NCBI GenBank assembly: GCA_035283685.1
Contig: DATETJ010000010.1
Span: forward strand, 1 to 64,000
Direction: 5' to 3'
Source: Candidatus Bathyarchaeia archaeon
GTDB lineage: Archaea; Thermoproteota; Bathyarchaeia; Bathyarchaeales; Bathyarchaeaceae
Length of the DNA: 64,000 nt
Both the position numbers and the translations under genes were made by a program. Shown one piece after another: positions 26,976-35,019 of the stretch; position 1 is the first letter of the stretch, and the number at the start of each line of letters is the position of its first letter. The notes under the pieces are model-generated. The model ran no database searches. It was given only the letters and a program-made list of their open reading frames with translations, and was not told where the DNA came from.

Positions 26976-27082
26976 GCCGCCGTAGCTCAGCACGGTAGTA
27001 GCAGCTGACTTCAAACCAAGTTGGTGAGAGGCTGAAGCTGTTAACCAGTTGGTCGTAGGTTCAAGTCCTACCGGCGGCGCCA
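26976..27082 (+). tRNA. tRNA-Asn (anticodon GTT) with a 29-nt intron at position 30/31
   Basis: Acceptor GCCGCCG/CGGCGGC, T arm GTAGG-TTCAAGT-CCTAC and encoded CCA (27080-27082) are clear. The 3' half reads CTGTTAA-CCAGT, an anticodon loop with GTT. The 5' stem is completed as GCTG+G only when 27008-27036 is removed; the mature body is then 75 nt. The junctions form a bulge-helix-bulge: central helix CAGC (27002-27005) with GCTG (27031-27034), bulge TGA cut after TG, and bulge AAG cut after AA. The intron itself folds as ACCA-AGT-TGGT. The site, 30/31, is not the usual 37/38. The D stem has one weak pair. Confidence 0.9.
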
Positions 27083-27115
27083 TCCCCCGAGAAACGGGTC
27101 GCGAAATGCTGTGTG

Positions 27116-27322
27116 TTACTTCTCTTTTTCTCCAGCCCTTGCCATGAGGAGCAAAAAGCCAAGGACTGCGAGGATTACGCCTGCGGCTAGGAATGGCACG
27201 GGGTTAGGAGCGCTGCCGAGGTTGGTGTAAGTTACGTAAAATGTGATTGCTCCTATGGCTATCATGACTAAGCCGATGAGTTTTTCCATGATAGCTAAAC
27301 CAACTGGTGCTTCACTGCTCAA
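27116..27322 (-). CDS. small two-helix membrane protein
   Basis: A 68-residue protein with two hydrophobic segments: LIGLVMIAIGAITFYVTYTN (about 15-34) and PVPFLAAGVILAVLGFLLLM (about 41-60), joined by a GSAPN turn and closed by a charged tail ARAGEKEK. It resembles short archaeal membrane proteins of unknown function. It is downstream of top6A on the same strand with a 49-base gap, so it may be read from the topoisomerase operon. No function is proposed. Confidence 0.6.
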   Translation of the reverse strand: MSSEAPVGLAIMEKLIGLVMIAIGAITFYVTYTNLGSAPNPVPFLAAGVILAVLGFLLLMARAGEKEK

Positions 27323-27371
27323 TTCTCATACCTCAGGGTTTGTGCGCGTATCTACGTTGTGAGGCTTTGTT

Positions 27372-28466
27372 TTAAAGTTTTTCAGATTCCTCTAGTTTAG
27401 CGGGCAGGTATTCATCAACGATGTAGGTCAGACCGTAGCGGCTGAACGCCTCTTGCTCCGCCTTCTTCCTGATCTTGAAGAATGTTTTTGTTTCTCGTTG
27501 CCACAGGGCGCCGTCGTAGCGTGGATCCTTTTGTAACTCATTGAGGCGTTTGATGTCCATGTCAGTTAATGGGTCACTTGGCAGTTTGTAGTCAACAATG
27601 TCAGTGGCCCAGACTCCGCTCCATTTGGCGTCTGGTGTGGTTAAATCCCGCAGGTGTGCGGCGTTGGCTGAGCCTGAGATTATGACCATGGCGATGTGCA
27701 TTCCCCATGGGTCGCCGTCGGTGAAAATGAAGACTGGCAGGTCGAGTTCCTGGTTTAGCCTTCGTATCATGTGGCGTGTGGCTCGCGGCGCCTGTCCAGC
27801 CGTGAGCACCAGTACTGCGTTGTATTTTTTGTGCACTTGCTCCTCGATGAATCTTGTGAATAAGCCGCCTTTCTCGATGGCTATGACTTTGTCGGCGCTT
27901 GTTTTGACAAACTCCGATGAAGTTAATGCTGGGCCTATCATAACGCCGTCGGGGTGTGAGGTTAGATTGAGGCGTTTTCCCTCATAGCCGGGCACAGTGT
28001 ATTCGATTGTCAAGTCGCCAAATATGGCTGAGCGTTCTTCTGGAAACACGTTGAAGTCTTCTCGGGCGTATCTGGACACGGTTTCAAGGTCTGTAATGAC
28101 GTTGTCGGATTCCGCCTGGTCCTTGAAGGTCATTTCGTAGGCTTGGGCTGAATAATAGACGTCCCTCAACGTAGACGTTTTTCTGTGTTTGGTCAATTCG
28201 TCTGCGAAGCGTGCTACCCATACGAGTTGGGTGAAGGGGCGTATGTGGCGTATGTTTCTGCTGGTTCGGCGCACTGATTTGTCGCCTAGCACGTATTGTC
28301 TGAGTTTTTGGTCGTAGTATATGTTTTCTATGCTGCGGCTGGGCATCTTTATCCACGGAAACGTGCCCTTCTCCATCTGTCCATATAGAGTACTGCCGAA
28401 GTCTTTGAGGTTGGCCAAAACCTCTTTTTTTCGATCTACCGCTGAGTACTTATTCCGTTTCTTCAT
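27372..28466 (-). CDS. top6A: DNA topoisomerase VI subunit A
   Basis: The DNA-cleaving subunit of the type IIB topoisomerase, related to Spo11. In 364 residues it has the winged-helix catalytic domain with LRDVYYSAQ at 100-108, where Tyr105 (or Tyr104) forms the DNA link, and the Toprim domain with IEKGG (Glu198) and DGDPWG at 250-255 for magnesium. Family length is about 350-390. It overlaps the end of top6B by 17 bases, so the two subunits are made together. Confidence 0.97.
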   Translation of the reverse strand: MKKRNKYSAVDRKKEVLANLKDFGSTLYGQMEKGTFPWIKMPSRSIENIYYDQKLRQYVLGDKSVRRTSRNIRHIRPFTQLVWVARFADELTKHRKTSTLRDVYYSAQAYEMTFKDQAESDNVITDLETVSRYAREDFNVFPEERSAIFGDLTIEYTVPGYEGKRLNLTSHPDGVMIGPALTSSEFVKTSADKVIAIEKGGLFTRFIEEQVHKKYNAVLVLTAGQAPRATRHMIRRLNQELDLPVFIFTDGDPWGMHIAMVIISGSANAAHLRDLTTPDAKWSGVWATDIVDYKLPSDPLTDMDIKRLNELQKDPRYDGALWQRETKTFFKIRKKAEQEAFSRYGLTYIVDEYLPAKLEESEKL

Positions 28467-30069
28467 ACACTTTCACACTCTTCAACAACTTACTTATGTC
28501 AGGTGGATACTTCTTCTTGGCAAGTTCAGTTGAGAACTGCGCGATTTTGGGCAGGTACTTGGAGAACGTGCTTAATCGTTTTCTTTCTCGCTCCACGTTC
28601 TCCCGTCGCGACAGGAAATGCTGGATGTCACGTGCGGCGTCTCGTATGGCGTTTAGTATTTCCCTTTTGATTTCGGGTCGGTCAGCGATGAATTCTTTGC
28701 CCACCGTTTTGTAAGGCACTTTAGTGCTGCACAGGTGGACCAGTATGGCAATGGGCAGGTCTGGCGATACTCTATATCGGCGCCAATTCATTGATTTGAT
28801 GATTCTCCAGCTCACGTCGCTGGCCTCATCGTACAAAAGTGGAATGCGATTTGCGAATCTGTAGAGAACGAAGTCGTTTTTTTTCGGTATGTTGCCGCCG
28901 TATGCGATTGCGGCTTCGACGATAAATGGGTGTCCCGAATAGGTTGCAGGTGGCCGCTGGCTGATGGAGATGAATTCGGGCTGAAGTTCTTTGAGTATGC
29001 CTGTCTTCAACAGCTCAGTGCCCAGCGGGGAGAGGCAGCTGGCGTCTGGTGCCAGGAATCCGTCATATCTTTTCAGCATGTGGACTAGGCGCACGATTTC
29101 TTCGGGTTTGAGTTTGCGTGGGTCTTTGGTTTTACCTAGGCCTGAGAATTCTAGGAATCGGTGTGCTGTTTTTTCGCCTACGCGGAGGAAGTGGTATCGC
29201 ATGAAGTCAACCATGTTGCGGCACGGTGTTATGCGCATCATGCGCTGTATCGTTTCCACATCAACGCCGTATGGATGCGGTTTCGTTTCTTTGGGAGGCG
29301 GCGGCATCTTTGTTGTTGCCCGAGTGAACTTGTACAGCCTGCCTTTTGGGTCGATGAAAGTGATATTAGCGTATGGGTTGACTAATGCGGTCTGCTTGAG
29401 GTATTCGATTATGCGTGGCATGGCCTTGCTGTAGTCAGCTTCAAGTGTGAAGTCGACGACTGTGCCACGCCAGCCTTCCTTATTGAAAAGGATTTTGCGG
29501 TCCAAAATCACTGGGCGGTTACGCTGGATGTCCACCATCAGCTTGCAGAAGTAGATCTTGGCTCCGCCTGTGCCCGAAATCACCGATGCGGGCTTATGCG
29601 TTGTGATTTGTCCGTACAACAGCGCCATGGTGCCGCCTAAACCAAACGTGCCTCGTGCCTGCTTCAGCTTGTATTTTGAACCGAATAAGACTTGGCCGAA
29701 GGCGGCTGGTATGTGCCTTGCGGGAACGCCTGAGCCGTTGTCTTCTATGCGCAGTCGGTAAACGCCCGTCTCGAAGGTCTCAGCTACTTCTTCCTCTTCT
29801 TCGTCTTCGCCTTTTTTTTCGTTTTCAAGTGCGCTTATGAATTTCTCTTGGTCTTCATATGAGAGTCGAACGTAGATGTCTGGGGGGATGCCCGTAGCGT
29901 CTGCCGCGTCTAAAGAGTTTTCAATCAGTTCACGTATTGAGCTGAAAATGGCGCGCGCGGGGTTAGTAAAGCCAGCGATGTCTCTGTTTCTGTAGAAGAA
30001 GTCGGCAGCTGAGATCTCTTCAAATGTGGTTTCAGCCACACGTATCCGCTCGAATGGTGAAAGTTCCAT
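28450..30069 (-). CDS. top6B: DNA topoisomerase VI subunit B
   Basis: The ATP-driven clamp subunit. The GHKL fold gives ELIENSLDAAD (Glu47, Asn51), EDNGSGVP at 109-116 and the ATP lid GTFGLGG at 140-146. The H2TH and transducer domains follow (LGTELLKTG, then an SFRxP-like region). At about 86-98 there is a very acidic insert (EKKGEDEEEEEVAE) between the two ATP motifs. The 539 residues agree with family size. The first gene of the minus-strand pair with top6A; the upstream TTTTTAACTTTTTAAC region may hold the promoter. Confidence 0.97.
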   Translation of the reverse strand: MELSPFERIRVAETTFEEISAADFFYRNRDIAGFTNPARAIFSSIRELIENSLDAADATGIPPDIYVRLSYEDQEKFISALENEKKGEDEEEEEVAETFETGVYRLRIEDNGSGVPARHIPAAFGQVLFGSKYKLKQARGTFGLGGTMALLYGQITTHKPASVISGTGGAKIYFCKLMVDIQRNRPVILDRKILFNKEGWRGTVVDFTLEADYSKAMPRIIEYLKQTALVNPYANITFIDPKGRLYKFTRATTKMPPPPKETKPHPYGVDVETIQRMMRITPCRNMVDFMRYHFLRVGEKTAHRFLEFSGLGKTKDPRKLKPEEIVRLVHMLKRYDGFLAPDASCLSPLGTELLKTGILKELQPEFISISQRPPATYSGHPFIVEAAIAYGGNIPKKNDFVLYRFANRIPLLYDEASDVSWRIIKSMNWRRYRVSPDLPIAILVHLCSTKVPYKTVGKEFIADRPEIKREILNAIRDAARDIQHFLSRRENVERERKRLSTFSKYLPKIAQFSTELAKKKYPPDISKLLKSVKVYEETE

Positions 30070-30350
30070 TACGTCAGTTAATCCGCAAGAATATGCAGAT
30101 CGCTTCTTTTTAACTTTTTAACACAAAAAACGCTAAAAACGCCACAAACGCCTCCAGCGTGGGTGTGTCTTAGCTAAGATATCTGCAGCAATTCGACTGC
30201 CTCACTGGATAGCTCTTCTTGCTCAAAGATTTAAATCCGAAAAACGTGGCTTTCTATAACTGACTCAAACACGAATGTAAACGGTGACTTGCAATCAAGG
30301 CCAAGTACATTAGGAAGGTTCTGCGCGAGTGCTTACACTCGAGTCGTTTT

Positions 30351-31313
30351 GTGAATCTTTTCGTGACTTCCGCCTGCACCTGCAAGTGCATCATGTGTGG
30401 CGTTTGGAGGCAAGGTGCCAATTACATTTCTGATGAGACTTTCAATGACACGGTGGAAGTTCTCGAGAGTCTGGGATTCTACAATTTTTCTTTGACAGGA
30501 GGAGAGCCGCTTCTGCACCCAAAGTACTTCGATTACATGAAGTACTTGGACAGGAGAGGGCTCTACACTAATTCGCCTACTAATGGAACACTATTGAATG
30601 AAAAAAATGTGTCGAGATTAAGGGAGGCAAATGTTGACTCGATTTTTGTTTCCATTGACTCGCTTAAGGCGGAGACCGCTGGCTTCATTAGGCATTACCC
30701 CGACCAACTAAGTAAGGCATTGAATGGATTGAAGCTGCTGAAGAAACATGGGATTCCCAGAGCTGCCATTCTTGTCCTCTCCAATTATAACATCGACGAT
30801 TATGTTAGAATGATTACTGAATTGGACGAGAAATATGATGCTCCGAGCATCCTCTGCTTTCCTGATTGGGGTGTTGGCCCTTTGGACAAGATACTGGGGC
30901 ATCCGCTAGATGTGAACGGCTCGCTGATACCTGCCATTGATAGAAACAAGTTGATTCGGCTGGTTGACGACTTGATTGACTTGAAAAAACGCGGCTATCG
31001 TTTATTCAACGCTACGGAGTACCTGTTAGACGTTAAGCGTACCTATTTGGGTGAGCCTAGGCGGATAACTTGTTACGGTGGCTACCACGTTCTAAACGTG
31101 GACTGGAATGGCAATGTTACAGCGTGCTTCAACAAGAAGACCCCGTTATGCCACGTCACGCATCTGGCTGATGCTCCATTGGTTAAGGACCCTTGTTTCC
31201 AATGCCTAAACCAATGTTTTGTGGAGCTCTCCTACGTAGCCGAGAACATGGCGCGAAAACGTTTCTGGACAGTTCTGGACGACTGGTCGACAATTTTCAA
31301 AACACTGCACTAG
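30351..31313 (+). CDS. radical SAM protein with a SPASM-like C-terminus
   Basis: A 320-residue protein with ACTCKCIMCGVW giving Cys9, Cys13 and Cys16 for the SAM cluster, SLTGGEPLLHP as the next motif, and a C-terminal region ITCYGGYHVLNVDWNGNVTAC with later CFQCLNQC that looks like an auxiliary-cluster domain. The GTG start used here may be too short: the same frame is open to 30288 (KYIRKVLREC precedes) but without a standard start. It stands alone on the plus strand between two minus-strand operons. Related proteins modify peptides, lipids or sugars; the substrate is unknown. Bases 30070-30287 upstream hold no gene I can see. Confidence 0.82.
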   Translation: MNLFVTSACTCKCIMCGVWRQGANYISDETFNDTVEVLESLGFYNFSLTGGEPLLHPKYFDYMKYLDRRGLYTNSPTNGTLLNEKNVSRLREANVDSIFVSIDSLKAETAGFIRHYPDQLSKALNGLKLLKKHGIPRAAILVLSNYNIDDYVRMITELDEKYDAPSILCFPDWGVGPLDKILGHPLDVNGSLIPAIDRNKLIRLVDDLIDLKKRGYRLFNATEYLLDVKRTYLGEPRRITCYGGYHVLNVDWNGNVTACFNKKTPLCHVTHLADAPLVKDPCFQCLNQCFVELSYVAENMARKRFWTVLDDWSTIFKTLH

Positions 31314-31380
31314 GGCTTCGCTTGCTGGAAAAGGAAGGACAACTCTCAAATACAACCTTGTATGGACACACGCTTACACA

Positions 31381-31968
31381 TCATTTTTTAAGTTCTTCAG
31401 GCAGTTTTTCCCATAGTTCCAGTTTCTTTTTCTTCAAGTCTCGTCTTTTTCTGTGCAGGTAGCGGTAGACTGTGCTGTGCTCGCTTCCTCGTAGAAGCAT
31501 TTTGATGGCTTCTCGGGCTACTTCCATCTCATCCATGTTGGCGATTAATGCAACTGTGTGACCGTGAACCGACACATCAGCCTCGGTCAACTCTTCCACT
31601 ATGCGCCTTGTCTTGCCTTCTTGCCCTATAATTCTGCCTTTCACTCGCTGCAGTTCAGCTTGTGAGCTGCCGAACATTTCGCGCAGGTCAATTACCTCAA
31701 GCACCGCGTCTTCATCATTGATTAGGCGGAAGGCTCGTTCAGGCGAGAAGCCGCGTCCAATGGCGGTTATGACCTCTTGCGTCCTGAAGAGTTGAGACGG
31801 GTCTTCTGCTCCAGACGCCAGCATGATGGTTACATCGCCTGATTCGCTGTCAATTGCTAGCTCAACTTTGAGTCGTTTCTCTATGACTTGTTTGACTTTG
31901 CCCTCTGGACCGATCAAGGCGCCTATGCGGTCTCTTGGAATCTTTATGAACGTGCTAGCGCGCGCCAC
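31381..31968 (-). CDS. KH-domain RNA-processing protein (Dim2/Pno1-like)
   Basis: Archaeal Dim2 works with RIO1 and binds 16S rRNA near its 3' end during small-subunit maturation. The 195-residue protein has two KH domains: IKIPRDRIGALIGPEGKVKQ in the first and VKGRIIGQEGKTRRIVEE, with the GxxG loop, in the second. The basic tail LHRKRRDLKKKKLE is typical. It overlaps rio1 by 14 bases on the same strand, the conserved aIF1A-RIO1-KH arrangement of archaea. Confidence 0.95.
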   Translation of the reverse strand: MARASTFIKIPRDRIGALIGPEGKVKQVIEKRLKVELAIDSESGDVTIMLASGAEDPSQLFRTQEVITAIGRGFSPERAFRLINDEDAVLEVIDLREMFGSSQAELQRVKGRIIGQEGKTRRIVEELTEADVSVHGHTVALIANMDEMEVAREAIKMLLRGSEHSTVYRYLHRKRRDLKKKKLELWEKLPEELKK

Positions 31969-32752
31969 TACTTGTCACCTTCCTGTAAGCTTCCTCTGGA
32001 GAAAGCACTTCTATGCCCAGCCGCTTAAAAAATCTATTCAAGTTCTCCAGATCTCTGCGCAGTAGCTGCTCTGCCATCGGATGCTCCAAAGGGACAGCCT
32101 GCGAAACGTCGAACAGGACTGGCTGGTTTTTCCAAAGCATTATGTTGTATTCGCTTAGGTCTCCGTGCACCAGCTTCGCCTTCTGATACAGTTTTCTCAC
32201 GCTGCTGAGAACTTGATTGTAGACGCGTCCTGGATTTTTGATTTCGGTTTCTCTGAGCAAAGGCGCACTTTCGCCTTCGTCTCCAATGAACTCCATAATC
32301 AACACGTTGTGTTTCACATCTATTGGCTTAGGCACCCTGACGCTAACCTTAACAGCCTGCGTCAAATTCTTGAATTCCTTCTGAGCCCAAGCATAAACCA
32401 GCGAACGCGTGTCACGCTTAACATGCGAGAAACGTGGATCACCTACAATGTATGGTATCATACCTCGTTTGAACTCAGCTGAAATGGTGAGGAAGATTTT
32501 GATAGCTAAAGTGTTGCCCTCTCTATCTTTGCCCCAGTAGAGTTTTGATTCTTTTCCAGCCTTAACTGCGCCAAAAATCTGGTCTATTATGCCCTTGTTC
32601 AGAAAACCGTACACGGTCATTAACGTTGAGCGGTCGAAAACCTCTTCAAGAGCTTCATATTCCTCGCTGCGCTTCGTCTTCATCAACTGCTCAGTTTCGT
32701 AGCGCCGTTCTTTCCGCTTAAGCTTCGCATCCACCCGTTTCCGAAAAGACAC
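31955..32752 (-). CDS. rio1: RIO1 atypical serine kinase
   Basis: Ribosome-biogenesis kinase/ATPase. In 265 residues: AGKESKLYWG (about 65-74) P-loop, LAIKIF with the ATP lysine, VHGDLSEYNI at about 195-204 as the catalytic loop, and LFDVSQAV at about 213-220 with the metal aspartate. A basic N-terminus (RKRVDAKLKRKERR) agrees with archaeal RIO1. It lies between aIF1A (28-base gap) and the KH protein (overlap). Confidence 0.96.
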   Translation of the reverse strand: MSFRKRVDAKLKRKERRYETEQLMKTKRSEEYEALEEVFDRSTLMTVYGFLNKGIIDQIFGAVKAGKESKLYWGKDREGNTLAIKIFLTISAEFKRGMIPYIVGDPRFSHVKRDTRSLVYAWAQKEFKNLTQAVKVSVRVPKPIDVKHNVLIMEFIGDEGESAPLLRETEIKNPGRVYNQVLSSVRKLYQKAKLVHGDLSEYNIMLWKNQPVLFDVSQAVPLEHPMAEQLLRRDLENLNRFFKRLGIEVLSPEEAYRKVTSSGAR

Positions 32753-32780
32753 AACCAGTCTCCTAAACGTTCAAGAGAAC

Positions 32781-33086
32781 TTAGAGCGCGAGGTAGCCCT
32801 TCTTCCTAAGCCAGTCAACCTGTCCCCTCGTGTAACGCCAGATGATGTCGCCTCGACTGTCAGCTTGAAAGTCCCATGGCGAAACTAGGACTATGTCGCC
32901 TTCACGAATCCATACACGCCGCTTGATCTTGCCTCTAATGCGGCACAAGCGTTCATGCCCGTCTTGGCACTTGACCATGATGCGGTCGAAACCCAGCATC
33001 TTCACAGCCACGCCTAGAACATCAGTCGTAGCAGGCAATATCATGTTTTGAAAGTCAGTCTCGCTTACGACCTTCTTTTTGCCCAA
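32781..33086 (-). CDS. eif1A: translation initiation factor aIF1A
   Basis: Binds the A site of the 30S subunit during initiation. The 101-residue protein has the S1-like OB fold with MLGFDRIMVKCQDGHERLCRI then GKIKRRVWIREGDIVLVSPW, the most conserved part of the family. The C-terminal region (GDIIWRYTRGQVDWLRKKGYL) is typical. It is the first gene of the aIF1A-rio1-KH operon and has a TATA box about 60 bases upstream. Confidence 0.97.
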   Translation of the reverse strand: MGKKKVVSETDFQNMILPATTDVLGVAVKMLGFDRIMVKCQDGHERLCRIRGKIKRRVWIREGDIVLVSPWDFQADSRGDIIWRYTRGQVDWLRKKGYLAL

Positions 33087-33145
33087 CCAGTCACCTCAAC
33101 TGTAACCGTGATAGCCTATGCTACAACACAAACAACAAATCTAGC

Positions 33146-33153
33146 TTAAATAT
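33146..33153 (-). promoter_or_regulatory. TATA box for the aIF1A operon
   Basis: On the minus strand this reads ATATTTAA, about 60 bases before the aIF1A start. The distance fits a transcription start near 33120 and a leader of about 35 nt. Confidence 0.5.
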
Positions 33154-33219
33154 CTTAACTGAAGCCAAGTCCGCAGGCGTTCAATCAAGTCGTCTGTCGT
33201 ATGGTCGTTGGTCGCTAAA

Positions 33220-33921
33220 TTATTGTGTCACTGTCTTCGACGGGAATGAGTTGCCGTTTCTGGACGATGGCTTTTTGTCTCCGTTTTGGTTTCGTCCTTC
33301 GACGCGTGCACCGGAGGGCATGGTCTCGTTGCAGAATGGACAGATATTTACCACGCGGGGTCTGTCACCTTGAAAGTCAAGCATGCGTAGGGGTTGGGTA
33401 AACGACTTGCCGCAGTGTGGGCACCTACTGGCTTCAGTTGCATCTGAAGACATATGTGGAGACGAGGGAACTACTGGCGTCTGTGTGGTGGAGGGTCCAT
33501 GCCATTGTGGGGTCTCTGAAGTTTGTTGCTGTGTTTGGCGTTGGGGCGGAGTTACCGTCTCAGGTGATGACTGCGGGGGCGGTGTGGCGTACGTGTGTGA
33601 GGGCTTCTCCACATTATATGTTACAGCTGGGGCTTTCCTCGTTGTTTTTGGGATCGGTGCGATCTTAATGGGTTGTTTCACAGCGTTGAGAAAGCCTCGA
33701 AGCGAGAATGCCATGCCTACAACTGTGGTTATGATGGTGATGATCAAGAGGGCCTGTACGACTCTTAGCAGCAACCAGTATTGATTTGCCCAGTCATAGC
33801 TAAACTGTAATCCGTAATAGTAGAGGGTGCCATGGACGATTTGGTCTAGCAGGTTCAAGGTGTATGCTGCGCCAGCTGTAGCTGCTAACGCGATGATGGC
33901 GAGCAATACACGCTTTATCAT
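33220..33921 (-). CDS. orphan membrane protein with zinc ribbon (YGLQF family, member 1)
   Basis: A 233-residue protein I cannot name. It has a first hydrophobic helix (about 4-24), the motif LLDQIVHGTLYYYGLQF with a following DWANQYW, and a second helix (about 50-72). After a Pro/Gln/Thr-rich linker (about 95-165) comes a zinc ribbon: CPHCGKSF then NICPFCNETM. The same motif with the same two-helix layout occurs at 49531 and 49951. The predicted topology puts the shared motif between the helices, outside, and the ribbon inside, if the N-terminus is in. It is downstream of a 66-residue zinc protein on the same strand with a 16-base gap. Confidence 0.7.
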   Translation of the reverse strand: MIKRVLLAIIALAATAGAAYTLNLLDQIVHGTLYYYGLQFSYDWANQYWLLLRVVQALLIITIITTVVGMAFSLRGFLNAVKQPIKIAPIPKTTRKAPAVTYNVEKPSHTYATPPPQSSPETVTPPQRQTQQQTSETPQWHGPSTTQTPVVPSSPHMSSDATEASRCPHCGKSFTQPLRMLDFQGDRPRVVNICPFCNETMPSGARVEGRNQNGDKKPSSRNGNSFPSKTVTQ

Positions 33922-33937
33922 GGGCTTATCAGTCCGT

Positions 33938-34138
33938 TTACGCCTCTAAATGATTAGTGAGCTGCGAAGGTGAAGCCAGTTCGTAGATGACCTTTGTTTC
34001 GCCGCACTCTTGGCACTCGTATTTTTCTTCAATTTCGCCTTTCTTGACTGTGGCGCTGCTCACTAGAACGTGGTCAGTTTTGCGATTGCATTTCTTGCAG
34101 CGAAGAAAAACGTATGGTCTAAAGATCGGTATGGTCAT
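33938..34138 (-). CDS. small zinc-ribbon protein
   Basis: A 66-residue protein with two knuckles, RCKKCNRKTDH and YECQECGETK, forming a four-cysteine zinc ribbon like those of ribosomal or transcription-factor zinc proteins. FRPYVFLRC precedes it. No membrane segment is seen. It is the first gene of a possible pair with the membrane zinc-ribbon protein. Function unknown. Confidence 0.65.
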   Translation of the reverse strand: MTIPIFRPYVFLRCKKCNRKTDHVLVSSATVKKGEIEEKYECQECGETKVIYELASPSQLTNHLEA

Positions 34139-34394
34139 AGTGTTCGCCTTGATTCATGAAACAACTTGATCTGTAAATGATTAAAACATTATGAACTCGC
34201 AATACGGATTACGAGGCACGTAAGCTTCTGTGTTTCAGGTTTGATGTCTTTTACTTGACGTGTCAAATTGCGGACAGCTGCTTCGGGTTTTAGGCATGAA
34301 TTGGTTCATTGCAATGGCGTTTCGAGGGTGTTCATGTTATGTTGGCATACTGCATCATGTTAGCTAGTCTTTTGCTGTCGAAAAACGTTAAAAA

Positions 34395-34568
34395 ATGTCG
34401 CTTGGCGTCGTGATGATTTTGCCTGAGACTAGTGATTCTGTTGAGTTCACTTCGTACGTGCGTAAGGAGGGTAGGATAACGCTTCCAAAGGAGGTCAGAG
34501 ATGTGCTTGGCATTGAAGAGGGCAGTCTAGTGCGGTGCAAGATTGAGAGGGTGAAGTCTAAGAAATGA
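34395..34568 (+). CDS. AbrB/SpoVT-like swapped-hairpin DNA-binding protein
   Basis: A short gene of about 57 codons. The translation SYVRKEGRITLPKEVRDVLGIEEGSLVRCKIERV matches the AbrB/MazE swapped-hairpin fold: a strand, RITLPKEVR with its conserved proline, LGIEEGS and a last strand. ATG codons at 34395 and 34413 are both possible; neither has a clear ribosome site. The stop overlaps the start of the 128-residue gene that follows (ATGA), so the two are coupled. Such proteins act as antitoxins or as local repressors. Which applies here is unknown. Confidence 0.75.
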   Translation: MSLGVVMILPETSDSVEFTSYVRKEGRITLPKEVRDVLGIEEGSLVRCKIERVKSKK

Positions 34569-34951
34569 TTCGCACAGGTTCAGCGCAGCTTCGTGTTTCG
34601 CGTTTGGAGATTGTCAAGATGAGGACGTTGGCTGTGCGGAGAGGTGTTTGGTATCGTGTCTTGACTAGAATTGAGCGGAGTTGTGTGGATTTGACGATTC
34701 GGGTTGTGGATGAAGTGCGTAGTCAAGCTCTCGTGGGTGTGTTGTTTTCGGTGTTGAAGAAGCTTGAGGAGGCTGTGGAGAGCGGGGTGGCTCGTTTGAT
34801 GCGTGGTGTTGGTGTGACAGCAGCGGGTAGGCTTGGCTCTCTTGCCCAGTCTTGGGGCAACAAGTCAGCTGCTAGCTGGGGAGCTGACTCTCAGTTTGCA
34901 AGGTTTCTAGCTGTGAGTTACATGAATTTGCCAGCTGCGTTCAGGGGTTAG
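34565..34951 (+). CDS. uncharacterised basic protein coupled to the AbrB-like gene
   Basis: A 128-residue protein with pI well above neutral. It contains RRGVWYRVLTRIERSCVDL, then a helical LFSVLKKLEEAVESGV region and a WGNKSAASWGADSQFARFLAV segment. I do not know a named family; the pattern W-G-N followed by an ASW could be a signature. There is no membrane segment or known nuclease motif. The ATGA overlap with the upstream antitoxin-like gene gives the form of a two-gene cassette, but toxin activity has no sequence support. Confidence 0.6.
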   Translation: MIRTGSAQLRVSRLEIVKMRTLAVRRGVWYRVLTRIERSCVDLTIRVVDEVRSQALVGVLFSVLKKLEEAVESGVARLMRGVGVTAAGRLGSLAQSWGNKSAASWGADSQFARFLAVSYMNLPAAFRG

Positions 34952-35019
34952 AGTTGACTTCGTGGTTCTCGTCGGGTTTGCGTTGTTTGTCATATTGGGT
35001 TAGTAGGTTATCTTAGGCT

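Noticed and set aside
34565-34951. MazF- or VapC-type toxin beside the AbrB-like gene
   Set aside because: No PIN acidic residues and no MazF-like fold pattern are visible in the 128-residue protein.
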